This document shows, piece by piece, positions 1 through 8,581 of a DNA stretch of 64,000 nucleotides. A program made the translations under genes and the position numbers. The notes beneath the pieces were generated by a model that saw only the letters and a program-made list of their open reading frames with translations, was not told the DNA's origin and made no database searches. Each line of letters begins with the position of its first letter. Position 1 is the stretch's first letter. The stretch comes from Chryseobacterium nakagawai (GTDB lineage Bacteria; Bacteroidota; Bacteroidia; Flavobacteriales; Weeksellaceae): contig NZ_LR134386.1 of assembly GCF_900637665.1 (NCBI RefSeq), positions 2,286,501-2,350,500 of the forward strand. The letters run 5' to 3'.

Positions 1-20
1 TTGGGAGACCAGAAGAAGAA

Positions 21-1199
21 TTAATCTTCCTCCGGTTCCATATTTCCTTTAGAACTTAGATTTAAAATTATAAATCCTAAAATTGCTGCAATAAAAGAGG
101 CAATCAGGATGGCAAATTTAGCTTCATCCTGAATCTCAATCTCACCTTTAAATGATAATAAAGCAATAAAGATGGACATTGTAAATCCGATTCCGGCCAG
201 AAGTCCTACGCCTATCATCTGAGTCCAGTTACTGTTTTGTGGTAAAGAGCTAAGCTTTAATTTAATGGTGATCAGAGAAAATAAATTAATCCCAATCAGT
301 TTCCCAAGAATTAATCCACAGATAATTCCTAATCCTAATGTGCTCGTAACACCTGCTACCATTTCATTTGAAAAAGTAATATTAGTATTAGTTAAAGCAA
401 AAATAGGCATGATTAAAAAACTTACAGGAAGGTGAAGTCGGTGTTCCAGTTTTTCCAATGGTGAAATTTCTACATTGGATGCATTCGTTGGAATTGAAAA
501 TGCCAGTAAAACTCCTGCTATAGTTGCATGGATTCCTGAGTGATGCAGGAAATACCATAAAAATAATCCGGGAATAATATAAAATATTGTCTTGGTGACT
601 TTTAAAAAATTTAAGATAAATAACAGAGCTGTTACGCCGAGAGAGAGTAGGAGATAGCTCCAATGAATTTGCTCGGTATAGAAAATAGCAATTACAAGAA
701 TAGCTCCCAGGTCATCTACAATTGCTAGTGCCGCTAAAAATATTTTGATTGAATTAGGAATCTTCTTTCCTAACATTGAAATAATAGCCAAAGAAAAAGC
801 AATATCAGTTGCCATCGGAATTCCCCAGCCATTGCCATATTCTGTTCCGGAATTGAAAAGACTGTAAATAACTGCAGGTACAAGCATTCCGCCCACTGCT
901 GCAAAAATAGGCAATGATGCATTCTTAAAAGAAGAAAGCTCACCTTCTACAAGTTCTCTTTTAATTTCCAGCCCTACCAAAAGGAAAAATACAGCCATCA
1001 GGCCATCATTGATCCAAATGCTGACAGGATATTCCAGCTGAAATAAATGAGTTCCCACTTCCTTGTCCAAAAAGCTCTGAAAGCTTCCTGCAAGAGAAGA
1101 GTTGGCGATAAGTAATGAAATAAGCACGCAGAAAATAAGGATAATTCCTGAGGCTTGACTGTTGTTGAAAAATTTTTTAAAATAAAGTGATAAATTCAT
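21..1199 (-). CDS. nhaA: Na+/H+ antiporter NhaA
   Basis: This is an inner-membrane antiporter that exchanges cytoplasmic sodium for external protons, for salt and alkaline pH tolerance. The 392 residues match the usual family length and form about 12 hydrophobic helices. The family's transport site is visible: an Asp in ATDIAF (about residue 132) and the Asp pair in AIVDDLGAI (about 162-163), plus the early VFFLLVGLEIKREL block. The start lies 2 bp after the relA/spoT stop, so the two genes are probably cotranscribed. The sequence is complete and shows no odd residues. The identification is secure; ion specificity is inferred from the family. Confidence 0.95.
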   Translation of the reverse strand: MNLSLYFKKFFNNSQASGIILIFCVLISLLIANSSLAGSFQSFLDKEVGTHLFQLEYPVSIWINDGLMAVFFLLVGLEIKRELVEGELSSFKNASLPIFAAVGGMLVPAVIYSLFNSGTEYGNGWGIPMATDIAFSLAIISMLGKKIPNSIKIFLAALAIVDDLGAILVIAIFYTEQIHWSYLLLSLGVTALLFILNFLKVTKTIFYIIPGLFLWYFLHHSGIHATIAGVLLAFSIPTNASNVEISPLEKLEHRLHLPVSFLIMPIFALTNTNITFSNEMVAGVTSTLGLGIICGLILGKLIGINLFSLITIKLKLSSLPQNSNWTQMIGVGLLAGIGFTMSIFIALLSFKGEIEIQDEAKFAILIASFIAAILGFIILNLSSKGNMEPEED

Positions 1200-1201
1200 G
1201 T

Positions 1202-3412
1202 TTATGATTGTAGTCGTCTCACCCTGGAGACTCCATTAATATTCTTGAGCTTCTTGAAGGTTTCCTCCAATTGCCCCTTATTTTTGACTTCAAGATTGAT
1301 GTTTCCGGTGAAAACACCGTTGTTGGATTCAATAGACATACTTTTCATGTCCATTCCCATACTACCACTAATGACCGTGGTAATATCATTAATCATTCCC
1401 ATTCTGTCAAGACCTTCGATTTCAATTTTCACTCGGTTTTTGAAACTTTCTTCGTTCACCCATTTGGCAGGAATGACACGGTAGTCATATTGTGCTCTAA
1501 GATTAATGGCATTCGGACAGTTATCACTGTGTACCTTGATTCCATCAGAAATAGTGATAAATCCGAAGATCTTGTCTCCCGGAATTACAGTACAGCATTT
1601 TGCATAGGTGTAATTCAGTTTTTCCTCATCTTTTCCAAAGACGATCATATCAAGGTTTTGCTCTTTCGGTTCCTCGAAGTTAACGCTTTTAGATGGAGAC
1701 TTCCTGAATCTTGAAAGTAAGTTGTTGAATACGTTCTTACTTTCAATGTATTTTCTTAAGCTGCTTACATCCAGTTCGTTGCTTTGGAATTTAAGGAAGA
1801 GTTCCTGAGATGATTTTAAGTTAAAAAACTTTTGTAATTTATTAATTTCTTCATCATTGAAATTGATTTTCGCATGACGAAGTTTTCTTTGTAAAATTTC
1901 TTTTCCTTCTTCTACCAACTGGTTTTTCTGGGAATTCAGGTAGCTCTTAATCTTAGATTTAGCTTTTGAAGTGACCACAAACTCCAGCCAGTCAGATTTA
2001 GGTTTCTGATTCTGAGAAGAAAGGATATCGATCTGATCTCCGTTTTGTAGAATATAGGAAATAGGAACCAATTTTCCATTGATTTTGGCTCCCAAACACT
2101 TCATTCCCAGGTCAGAGTGAACGGAGAAGGCAAAATCCAGAGCGGTTGCATTGGTCGGCAGGATTTTAATTTCTCCTTTTGGAGTAAACACAAATACTTC
2201 TTTGGAATAAAGATTCAGTTTGATATTATCCAAAAGTTCGGAAGTAGACAGATTTTGCTGCTGTTCAAGCACTTCACGAATTTCCGTAACCCATTTTTCA
2301 AAATTACGATCATCAGAACTCTGCTTATAACCTTCTTTGTATTTGTAATGGGCAGCAACACCCTTTTCTGCAATTTCATCCATTCGCTCTGAACGGATCT
2401 GTGCTTCAATCCATTTTTTATCAGGCCCAAGAACGGTTAGGTGCAAACTTTCATACCCTGTAGAACGGGGTTGGGTGATCCAATCACGCATTCTTGATGG
2501 GTTACTGTGATAAACATCCGTGACGATTGAATAGATCTTCCATGCCAGGAATTTTTCGTTTTTAGCATCCGATTTATAGATGATTCTGATCGCATAGTTG
2601 TCAAAAACTTCTTCAAAAGAAACCCCCTGCTTCAGCATTTTTCTGTAAATGGAAGAAATAGCCTTTGCACGTCCTTTGATAGTGAAGTTTAAGCCTTCTT
2701 CTTTCAGTCGTTCAGAAACTTCAGTTTTGAATTCTTCAATATATCTTTCGCGGCTTTCCTTGGCTAATTCCAATTTCTCCGTGATCTCATTATATACCTC
2801 AGGATTATTGTATTTTAAAGAAAGGTCTTCCAGCTCGGATTTGATATTATATAAACCAAGGCGGTGAGCCATGGGAGCATAGATATAAACCGTTTCTGAA
2901 GCAATTTTTTTCTGCTTGTCCGGTGCCATACTTTCCAGGGTCCGCATATTATGAAGACGGTCTGCAATTTTAATTAGAATAACCCTGAAATCCTCAGACA
3001 ATGTTAGCAACAGTTTTCTGTAGTTTTCTGACTGCACAGAGATATTCTGATGATTCATGATGGATATTTTAGTTAATCCATTCACAATATTGGCGATTTT
3101 TTCCCCAAATATTTTTTTCAGATCCTCATAAGTGTAATCAGAATCCTCAATTACATCATGCAGCAATGCACAGGCAATGGAAGTAGCCCCCAGACCAATT
3201 TCTGTCGCTACAATTTTGGCTACAGCGATAGGATGGTAGATGTATGGCTCCCCAGATTTTCTCCTTTGGTCTTTGTGAGCATCCAATGCGATATCGAATG
3301 CCTTCCGGATAAGTTTGTTATTTTCCTCATCCAGCGTTCTGTAGGTGTTAGAAATCAGATCCTTATATCTAGCAAGGATCTCTTTATTCTCTTGTTCTAA
3401 ATCGTAACTCAT
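1202..3412 (-). CDS. Bifunctional (p)ppGpp synthetase/hydrolase (RelA/SpoT)
   Basis: This enzyme makes and degrades the stringent-response alarmone (p)ppGpp. Domains in order over 736 residues are an HD hydrolase with intact metal ligands (H60, H85-D86 in LLHDVIED, then RLHNMRTL), a synthetase domain (GYESLHLTV, EAQIRSERM, AEKGVAAHYKYK), a TGS domain (VFTPKGEIKILP near 405) and a C-terminal ACT domain (about 660-736). An intact HD site argues for a Rel/SpoT-type bifunctional enzyme, the usual single copy in this phylum. A candidate promoter lies just upstream and nhaA follows by 2 bp. Whether synthesis or hydrolysis dominates cannot be read from the sequence. Confidence 0.95.
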   Translation of the reverse strand: MSYDLEQENKEILARYKDLISNTYRTLDEENNKLIRKAFDIALDAHKDQRRKSGEPYIYHPIAVAKIVATEIGLGATSIACALLHDVIEDSDYTYEDLKKIFGEKIANIVNGLTKISIMNHQNISVQSENYRKLLLTLSEDFRVILIKIADRLHNMRTLESMAPDKQKKIASETVYIYAPMAHRLGLYNIKSELEDLSLKYNNPEVYNEITEKLELAKESRERYIEEFKTEVSERLKEEGLNFTIKGRAKAISSIYRKMLKQGVSFEEVFDNYAIRIIYKSDAKNEKFLAWKIYSIVTDVYHSNPSRMRDWITQPRSTGYESLHLTVLGPDKKWIEAQIRSERMDEIAEKGVAAHYKYKEGYKQSSDDRNFEKWVTEIREVLEQQQNLSTSELLDNIKLNLYSKEVFVFTPKGEIKILPTNATALDFAFSVHSDLGMKCLGAKINGKLVPISYILQNGDQIDILSSQNQKPKSDWLEFVVTSKAKSKIKSYLNSQKNQLVEEGKEILQRKLRHAKINFNDEEINKLQKFFNLKSSQELFLKFQSNELDVSSLRKYIESKNVFNNLLSRFRKSPSKSVNFEEPKEQNLDMIVFGKDEEKLNYTYAKCCTVIPGDKIFGFITISDGIKVHSDNCPNAINLRAQYDYRVIPAKWVNEESFKNRVKIEIEGLDRMGMINDITTVISGSMGMDMKSMSIESNNGVFTGNINLEVKNKGQLEETFKKLKNINGVSRVRRLQS

Positions 3413-3435
3413 TTGTGCAGATGCCTATAATTAGA

Positions 3436-3466
3436 CGAAAATACGAAAATTTTTACTTTTTTCAAA
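3436..3466 (-). promoter_or_regulatory. Candidate promoter of relA/spoT
   Basis: Read on the minus strand, TTTG (3463-3466) is followed after exactly 19 nt by TATTTTCG (3436-3443). This matches the Bacteroidota TTTG/TAnnTTTG layout except for one base in the -7 element. It ends about 23 nt before the relA/spoT start codon. Confidence 0.5.
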
Positions 3467-3472
3467 CATAAA

Positions 3473-3498
3473 AAATCCGTAGTGTGTACTACGGATTT
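3473..3498 (-). terminator. Rho-independent terminator after the 3522-3887 gene
   Basis: A perfect 10-bp stem (aaatccgtag pairing with ctacggattt) encloses a 6-nt loop. On the minus strand it runs into a T-rich tract. It separates the small stress-like gene from relA/spoT. Confidence 0.75.
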
Positions 3499-3521
3499 CC
3501 GGTTATCTAGTTTTATATCGA

Positions 3522-3887
3522 TTAAGATTTCACTTCTGAATTGATACCATCAGTTGATGTTTTGATTCGGATATCAGGACTGTTATGAATTTCGGCCCTG
3601 TTTCTGGCATCGATATACTTTTTTATGGTATCGTAATTAGCCTGATCAATGCTCATATTTTCGAAGAAATAAGTCTTTATAACTGCATTTTGCGTGAAAA
3701 TGCTCCGGGCACTATCTGCCTGGCTGCTATCCTTTACCGCCACACTTGCCAGGTATTGGGGGTTACTCGCTTCACTGTTAAGGTATACAATGTAATCTGA
3801 ACTAGGAATTCCTGAATTTTCCAGATCACTTTCAAGCTTTTTGTAATCGCTATGGTGCTCAAATAGCCCAGCTAATATATTCGACAT
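3522..3887 (-). CDS. Small protein resembling general stress protein 17M/YflT
   Basis: The product is 121 residues, soluble, with no signal peptide. The N-terminal half (ILAGLFEHHSDYKKLESDLENSGI, then SSDYIVYLN) has the beta-alpha-beta look of small stress proteins in which a helix named for difference or distance calls follows a short strand. The C-terminus is polar and rich in Asn, Ser and Lys. It stands alone: a terminator follows it and about 400 bp of non-coding DNA precede it. The YflT-like assignment rests on the opening pattern only and is weak; no catalytic residues are apparent. It may be a stress-response protein of unknown biochemical role. Confidence 0.6.
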   Translation of the reverse strand: MSNILAGLFEHHSDYKKLESDLENSGIPSSDYIVYLNSEASNPQYLASVAVKDSSQADSARSIFTQNAVIKTYFFENMSIDQANYDTIKKYIDARNRAEIHNSPDIRIKTSTDGINSEVKS

Positions 3888-4239
3888 AATTAATGGGTTT
3901 TAAAGTTCTGATTAAAGTTAATAAAAATTTTCTTATTTTTTTGATGTATAGCCAAAAAAAAATATCTATTAATATTTTATCTATAGTATAATGCTAAATT
4001 ATTTGAAGATATCTATTGAACATATGTTTAAATTTATAAAACTGATAATTTTTTTAAATCACTTCAGGAGTCTGTAATGATTTATGAAGTGCCCTGATGA
4101 AATAGGCTGCGAACATGTTTTATTATTTAACTCTAACTTTCTAATATGAATTACTTATTCCTCAGGCAGATTTAGCAGACAGTTCGGGTTTAAAATCTAC
4201 AGATTATATTTTATACTCTATCGTTCTTTCTATAGATAA
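3888..4239. other. Non-coding spacer, AT-rich
   Basis: About 350 bases between the stress-like gene and the acs terminator. It is strongly AT-rich, with runs of A and T near 3930-4060. I see no convincing gene, RNA or repeat in it. It presumably holds the promoter of the 3522-3887 gene, but no clear TAnnTTTG element was found. Confidence 0.6.
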
Positions 4240-4272
4240 AAAAAGACCATTTCGTATAGAAATGATCTTTTT
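4240..4272 (-). terminator. Rho-independent terminator after acs
   Basis: A 14-bp stem (aaaaagaccatttc with gaaatgatcttttt) and a 5-nt loop lie 22 bp past the acs stop. The single mismatch is a G-U wobble only when read on the minus strand, which supports that direction. It would end the long carboxylate operon. Confidence 0.8.
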
Positions 4273-4293
4273 GTTTTACTATTTGAGATTCGA

Positions 4294-6201
4294 TTAAATT
4301 CTTTCGTTTTTAATTTCATCTACAATTTCCGGATTTAGTAATGTGCTGATATCTCCAAAGTTGCTAAAGTCTCCCTCTGCAATTTTCCTAAGAATTCTAC
4401 GCATAATCTTACCGGAACGTGTTTTTGGTAGCCCGGAAACAAACTGTATCTTGTCCAGCTTGGCAATTGGCCCAATCTGATCGGAAATCAACTGATTGAT
4501 TTCTTTCTTAAGATTTTCCTTATCACGACCTTCGCCGGTTTCTTTAAGCGTCACATAGCCATATAAAGCATTTCCTTTGATGTCATGTGGATAACCTACG
4601 ATGGCAGATTCCGCAACGGCAGGGTGTTGGTTGATGCTGTCTTCAATAGGAGCAGTACCTAAATTGTGTCCGGAAACAATGATGACATCATCAACACGGC
4701 CGGTAATTCTGTAGTAGCCTACTTCGTCTCTCAAAGCGCCATCTCCCGTAAAATATTTTCCAGGGAAAGCGGTAAAGTAGGTTTCTTTATATCTTTGATG
4801 GTCACCCCAGATTGTTCTTGCGATTCCCGGCCATGGAAACCGGATGCATAAGTTTCCGGTTACTTGATTTCCAGTAATTTCATTACGCTTATCATCCATC
4901 AAAACGGGTTGGATTCCCGGTAGAGGAAGAGTAGCATAAGTAGGTTTGGTAGGAGTTACAAAAGGAAGTGGGGAAATCATGATTCCTCCCGTTTCGGTTT
5001 GCCACCAGGTATCAACGATCGGACATTTCTTCTTTCCTACGTGATCGTTAAACCAATGCCATGCTTCATCATTGATAGGTTCTCCTACAGATCCGATTAC
5101 TTTCAAAGAGCTCAGATCATGTTTGTCTACCCATTCAGTGCTTTCTTTAGCTAAAGAACGAATAGCAGTAGGAGCGGTATAGAATTGGGTGATCTTATGT
5201 TTTTCAATCACTTCCCAGAAACGATCCGGTTCAGGATAGGTTGGGACTCCCTCGAAAATAACAGTAGTAGCTCCATTCAATAATGGTCCGTAAAGAATGT
5301 AAGAGTGGCCTGTGATCCAACCAATATCTGCGGTACACCAATAGATATCGTTTTCTTTATAATTAAATACATTTTTGAAGGTATAAGCGGTATAGACCAT
5401 GTATCCGGCACAGGTATGAAGCATTCCCTTTGGTTTTCCAGTAGAACCGGAAGTGTAAAGAATGAAAAGCGGATCTTCAGAATCCATAATAACGGTTACG
5501 AAATCAGGGGAGGCTTTTTCATACAGATCTGCCAGCCAATGATCTCTTCCTTCCTTCATCTTGATTTCATTGTGAGTTCTCTTCACCACCAAAACTTTTT
5601 CAATAGTTGGTGTTTTTTCCAATGCTTCATCCACAATACTTTTCAGATCCAGAACTTTACTTCCTCTATAACTTCCATCTGAAGTGATTATCATTTTAGC
5701 TTCACAATCATTCACCCTTGACGATACGGCAGAGGCAGAAAATCCGGCAAAAATAACAGAATGAACAGCTCCTAGTTTGGCACAAGCCAGCATGGTAACA
5801 GCCAACTCCGGAATCATTGGAAGGTAGATGCAAACTCTGTCTCCTTTTTCAATACCCATATCCTTTAAAACATTAGCTGTTTTATTAACACGGGTGTACA
5901 ATTCGTTGTATGAAATATGCTGAGCCTCTTCTTTAGGATCATTCGGTTCCCAGATAATGGCTGTTTTATCTCCTCTTATGGCGAGATGTCTGTCCAGACA
6001 GTTTTTGGTGATATTAAGTTTGGCATTTTTAAACCATTCGATTTTAGCTTCATTCATATCGTACTTAACAACCTTGCTCCATCTCTGATACCACACAAAA
6101 TTTTGATCAGCTACCTTATCCCAGAATTTCTTCGGATTTTTGATAGATTTTTTGTAATCTTCAAAGTATTGTGGTAAATCTTCTATTAAGTAATTTCTCA
6201 T
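4294..6201 (-). CDS. acs: Acetyl-CoA synthetase
   Basis: AMP-forming ligase that converts acetate, ATP and CoA to acetyl-CoA through acetyl-AMP. The 635 residues match the family. Visible motifs are the P-loop YTSGSTGKPKG, the substrate and adenine-site block WWQTETGG, YFTGDGA, and the C-terminal PKTRSGKIMRR with Lys598, the lysine that Pat-type acetyltransferases acetylate to switch the enzyme off. It is the last gene of the unit porin, MFS, sensor kinase, regulator, PrpE-like, Acs, lying 57 bp after the PrpE-like gene and before a terminator. Its place beside an SLC5-type sensor kinase fits acetate assimilation control. Confidence 0.95.
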   Translation of the reverse strand: MRNYLIEDLPQYFEDYKKSIKNPKKFWDKVADQNFVWYQRWSKVVKYDMNEAKIEWFKNAKLNITKNCLDRHLAIRGDKTAIIWEPNDPKEEAQHISYNELYTRVNKTANVLKDMGIEKGDRVCIYLPMIPELAVTMLACAKLGAVHSVIFAGFSASAVSSRVNDCEAKMIITSDGSYRGSKVLDLKSIVDEALEKTPTIEKVLVVKRTHNEIKMKEGRDHWLADLYEKASPDFVTVIMDSEDPLFILYTSGSTGKPKGMLHTCAGYMVYTAYTFKNVFNYKENDIYWCTADIGWITGHSYILYGPLLNGATTVIFEGVPTYPEPDRFWEVIEKHKITQFYTAPTAIRSLAKESTEWVDKHDLSSLKVIGSVGEPINDEAWHWFNDHVGKKKCPIVDTWWQTETGGIMISPLPFVTPTKPTYATLPLPGIQPVLMDDKRNEITGNQVTGNLCIRFPWPGIARTIWGDHQRYKETYFTAFPGKYFTGDGALRDEVGYYRITGRVDDVIIVSGHNLGTAPIEDSINQHPAVAESAIVGYPHDIKGNALYGYVTLKETGEGRDKENLKKEINQLISDQIGPIAKLDKIQFVSGLPKTRSGKIMRRILRKIAEGDFSNFGDISTLLNPEIVDEIKNERI

Positions 6202-6258
6202 ATCCCTTTCGTTTTTTGAAATTTGAATTGTATTTTAAATATATGTTTAATTTTTCGC

Positions 6259-8145
6259 TTACCCCCTATATTCCCTGATCTTTTCCTGGATTTCTTCAAT
6301 GATTTTTTCATCATCAATGGTAGACGGAATCTGAAAATCTTTCCCGTCCAGCAATGTTCTGATAAGCTTTCTTAAAATCTTTCCGGATCGGGTTTTGGGT
6401 AATCTTTTGACAACCATTGTGTTTTTTAAAAAAGCTACAGCGCCAATCTTTTCACGAACCATCTGAATGATATTTTTTTCGATGTCCTCTTCGGTAATGG
6501 AGGAACCATTTTTTAGAACCACCGTTGCAAACGGAACCTGTCCTTTTAAATCATCATCAATTCCCACCACGGCACATTCTGCAACATCAGGATGTGAAGA
6601 AACAATTTCTTCCATTTCTGAGGTGGAAAGTCGATGGCCGGCTACATTGATGACGTCATCCACTCTTCCCGTGATGAAAATATAGCCATCTTCATCCTGT
6701 ATAGCTCCGTCACCAGAAAAATAATATCCTTTGTATTGAGATAAATAACTGTTTTCAAATCGATCATAATCCTTCCAGATTCCTAGCATAGCTCCTGGTG
6801 GAAGAGGCAACTTTATGACTAAATAGCCTTCGTGGTGCGGATCCAGCTCTAATCCGTTTTCATCAAAAATTTTGATGTCATATCCTGGAATGGGTTTTCC
6901 TGCAGAAGCTCTTTTGATGTTGTAATTGTCGTCAAATGTTAATAAGCCGAGCATTGGCCATCCGGACTCTGTCTGCCACCAGTGATCGATAGCTGGAGCC
7001 CCGATATGCTCACCAAACCAGTCCAAAGTAGCTACATCACATCGTTCCCCGGCAAGGAACTGCTTTTTGAAATGAGACAGATCATATTTTTTTACCAGTT
7101 CACCATTAGGGTCTTCTTTTTTTATTGCTCTGATAGCGGTGGGAGCTGTAAACATAACAGAAACTTTATATTCAGAGATAATTCTCCAAAAAGTGCCTGC
7201 ATCAGGTGTCATAATAGGTTTTCCTTCAAAAATAATCGTTGTATTTCTATTGAGGAGCGGCCCATAAACAGAATAACTGTGTCCAACAGCCCAACCGAAA
7301 TCAGAGGCAGCCCAATAGGTTTCGCCGGGTTCAACACCATACATGTATTTCATGGAGAACTTTAATGCTGTGGCATAGCCGCCCGTGTCACGAACAATCC
7401 CTTTAGGTTTTCCTGTAGTTCCGGAAGTATAAAGCAGATAGAGTGGGTGAGTGGATTCTATAGAAACACAGTCAATAGGAGCTGATTTTTGAACCAATTC
7501 TTCATAATCAATCAGTCCATCAAACATTTCATCCCGATTATCTACTAATTTTCTGTCGTAAACGATAATGTTGTCTACTTTATCCTGTGCCAATTCAATG
7601 GCCTTTTCTACCAATGGAAGATAAGGGATTCTTTTGGCGATCTCTATTCCTGCGGTTGCCGTGATTAAAACTTTAGGCTTACAGTCATCAATTCTTACCA
7701 CCAGCTCATGAGGAGCGAATCCGCCAAAAACCACATTATGAATAACGCCAATTCTTGCGCAGGCAAGCATAGCAAAAAGGGTTTGTGGGATCATCGGCAT
7801 ATAAATAACCGCTGTGTCACCCTTTTTTAGTCCTAAAGAAGCTAATCCGCCAGCTAATTTTGATATTTCTTCCTTGGCCTGATTGAATGTATATATTCTC
7901 TTTTGACCCGTAACCGGAGAATCATAAACAATAGCATTCTGACCGCCAAAACCATCTTCAATATGTTTGTCAATACATAAATAACACATATTAAGCTTTC
8001 CATCAGCAAACCACTGTGGATAGTCGTTGGGGTCTTTTGATAGGATTTGTTGAGGGAATTGAAACCATTGTATAGCTTCGGCCTGCTTTTTCCAAAATTT
8101 TTCTTTGTCTTCTATGCTTTGTTTAAATAGAGTATCTGAATCCAT
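6259..8145 (-). CDS. Propionyl-CoA synthetase-like acyl-CoA ligase (PrpE type)
   Basis: A second AMP-forming short-chain acyl-CoA synthetase, 628 residues, clearly homologous to the neighbouring Acs. The P-loop YTSGTTGKPKG is followed by IVRDTGGYA, and the binding block reads HWWQTESGWPM; both are characteristic of PrpE rather than Acs. The C-terminal PKTRSGKILRK carries the conserved Lys589. It likely activates propionate, possibly also acetate or butyrate. It sits 67 bp after the response regulator and 57 bp before acs, inside the same apparent operon. Propionate preference is inferred from the PrpE-like motifs; substrate range cannot be read directly. Confidence 0.85.
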   Translation of the reverse strand: MDSDTLFKQSIEDKEKFWKKQAEAIQWFQFPQQILSKDPNDYPQWFADGKLNMCYLCIDKHIEDGFGGQNAIVYDSPVTGQKRIYTFNQAKEEISKLAGGLASLGLKKGDTAVIYMPMIPQTLFAMLACARIGVIHNVVFGGFAPHELVVRIDDCKPKVLITATAGIEIAKRIPYLPLVEKAIELAQDKVDNIIVYDRKLVDNRDEMFDGLIDYEELVQKSAPIDCVSIESTHPLYLLYTSGTTGKPKGIVRDTGGYATALKFSMKYMYGVEPGETYWAASDFGWAVGHSYSVYGPLLNRNTTIIFEGKPIMTPDAGTFWRIISEYKVSVMFTAPTAIRAIKKEDPNGELVKKYDLSHFKKQFLAGERCDVATLDWFGEHIGAPAIDHWWQTESGWPMLGLLTFDDNYNIKRASAGKPIPGYDIKIFDENGLELDPHHEGYLVIKLPLPPGAMLGIWKDYDRFENSYLSQYKGYYFSGDGAIQDEDGYIFITGRVDDVINVAGHRLSTSEMEEIVSSHPDVAECAVVGIDDDLKGQVPFATVVLKNGSSITEEDIEKNIIQMVREKIGAVAFLKNTMVVKRLPKTRSGKILRKLIRTLLDGKDFQIPSTIDDEKIIEEIQEKIREYRG

Positions 8146-8212
8146 AGTAATAATCGTGTGTTTGGTGTTTTTTTTTGCTTCTTCTTGTCAAAGTGAGATG
8201 CTTCTTGTCTCC

Positions 8213-8572
8213 CTAAAACATCTCCTCAATCTGCTGCATCAGTTTTTTAATAGAATAGGGTTTTGTTACATAAGCATCGGCGCCCATTTCAAGCCCTTTT
8301 TCAATATCTCTTGGATTGTTTTTCGCGCTCAGGAAGATCACCTTTGTATTTTTCATTTTTTCATCCTGTTTGATGAGGTCTAACGTGCTGTAACCGTCAA
8401 GATTCGGCATCATGATATCGAGAAGGATCACATCCGGAACCATGGTTTTTAAAAACTCCAGAACCTCCGTTCCATCACGGGCAATATAAACGTCATAACC
8501 GTTCTTTTTAAAACTATATTCCAGTGACATTAATATTTTGTGTTCATCATCCGCAATGATTATCTTTTTCAT
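8213..8572 (-). CDS. Single-domain response regulator (receiver only)
   Basis: A CheY-like receiver of 119 residues. The phosphoacceptor Asp52 (VILLDIMMP), the acidic pair Asp8-Asp9, Ser82 (IFLSA) and Lys104-Pro105 (YVTKPYS) are all present, so phosphorylation chemistry is intact. There is no DNA-binding or enzymatic output domain: the protein ends after helix 5. It starts 9 bp after the stop of the upstream sensor kinase and is almost certainly its partner. Output must come through protein contact, a phosphorelay, or feedback on the kinase. Comparable proteobacterial systems (CrbR, CbrB) use regulators with a DNA-binding domain, so this arrangement differs. Confidence 0.92.
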   Translation of the reverse strand: MKKIIIADDEHKILMSLEYSFKKNGYDVYIARDGTEVLEFLKTMVPDVILLDIMMPNLDGYSTLDLIKQDEKMKNTKVIFLSAKNNPRDIEKGLEMGADAYVTKPYSIKKLMQQIEEMF

Positions 8573-8581
8573 AAAGGTTTT

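Noticed and set aside
1..24. A plus-strand frame ending in TAA at 22-24 that could be the end of a gene from outside the window
   Set aside because: Only seven codons are visible and they overlap the nhaA stop; there is no way to judge them.
1271..1714. Long plus-strand frame inside relA/spoT
   Set aside because: The opposite strand codes for the conserved ACT and linker part of RelA/SpoT; this frame has no start context or protein-like pattern.
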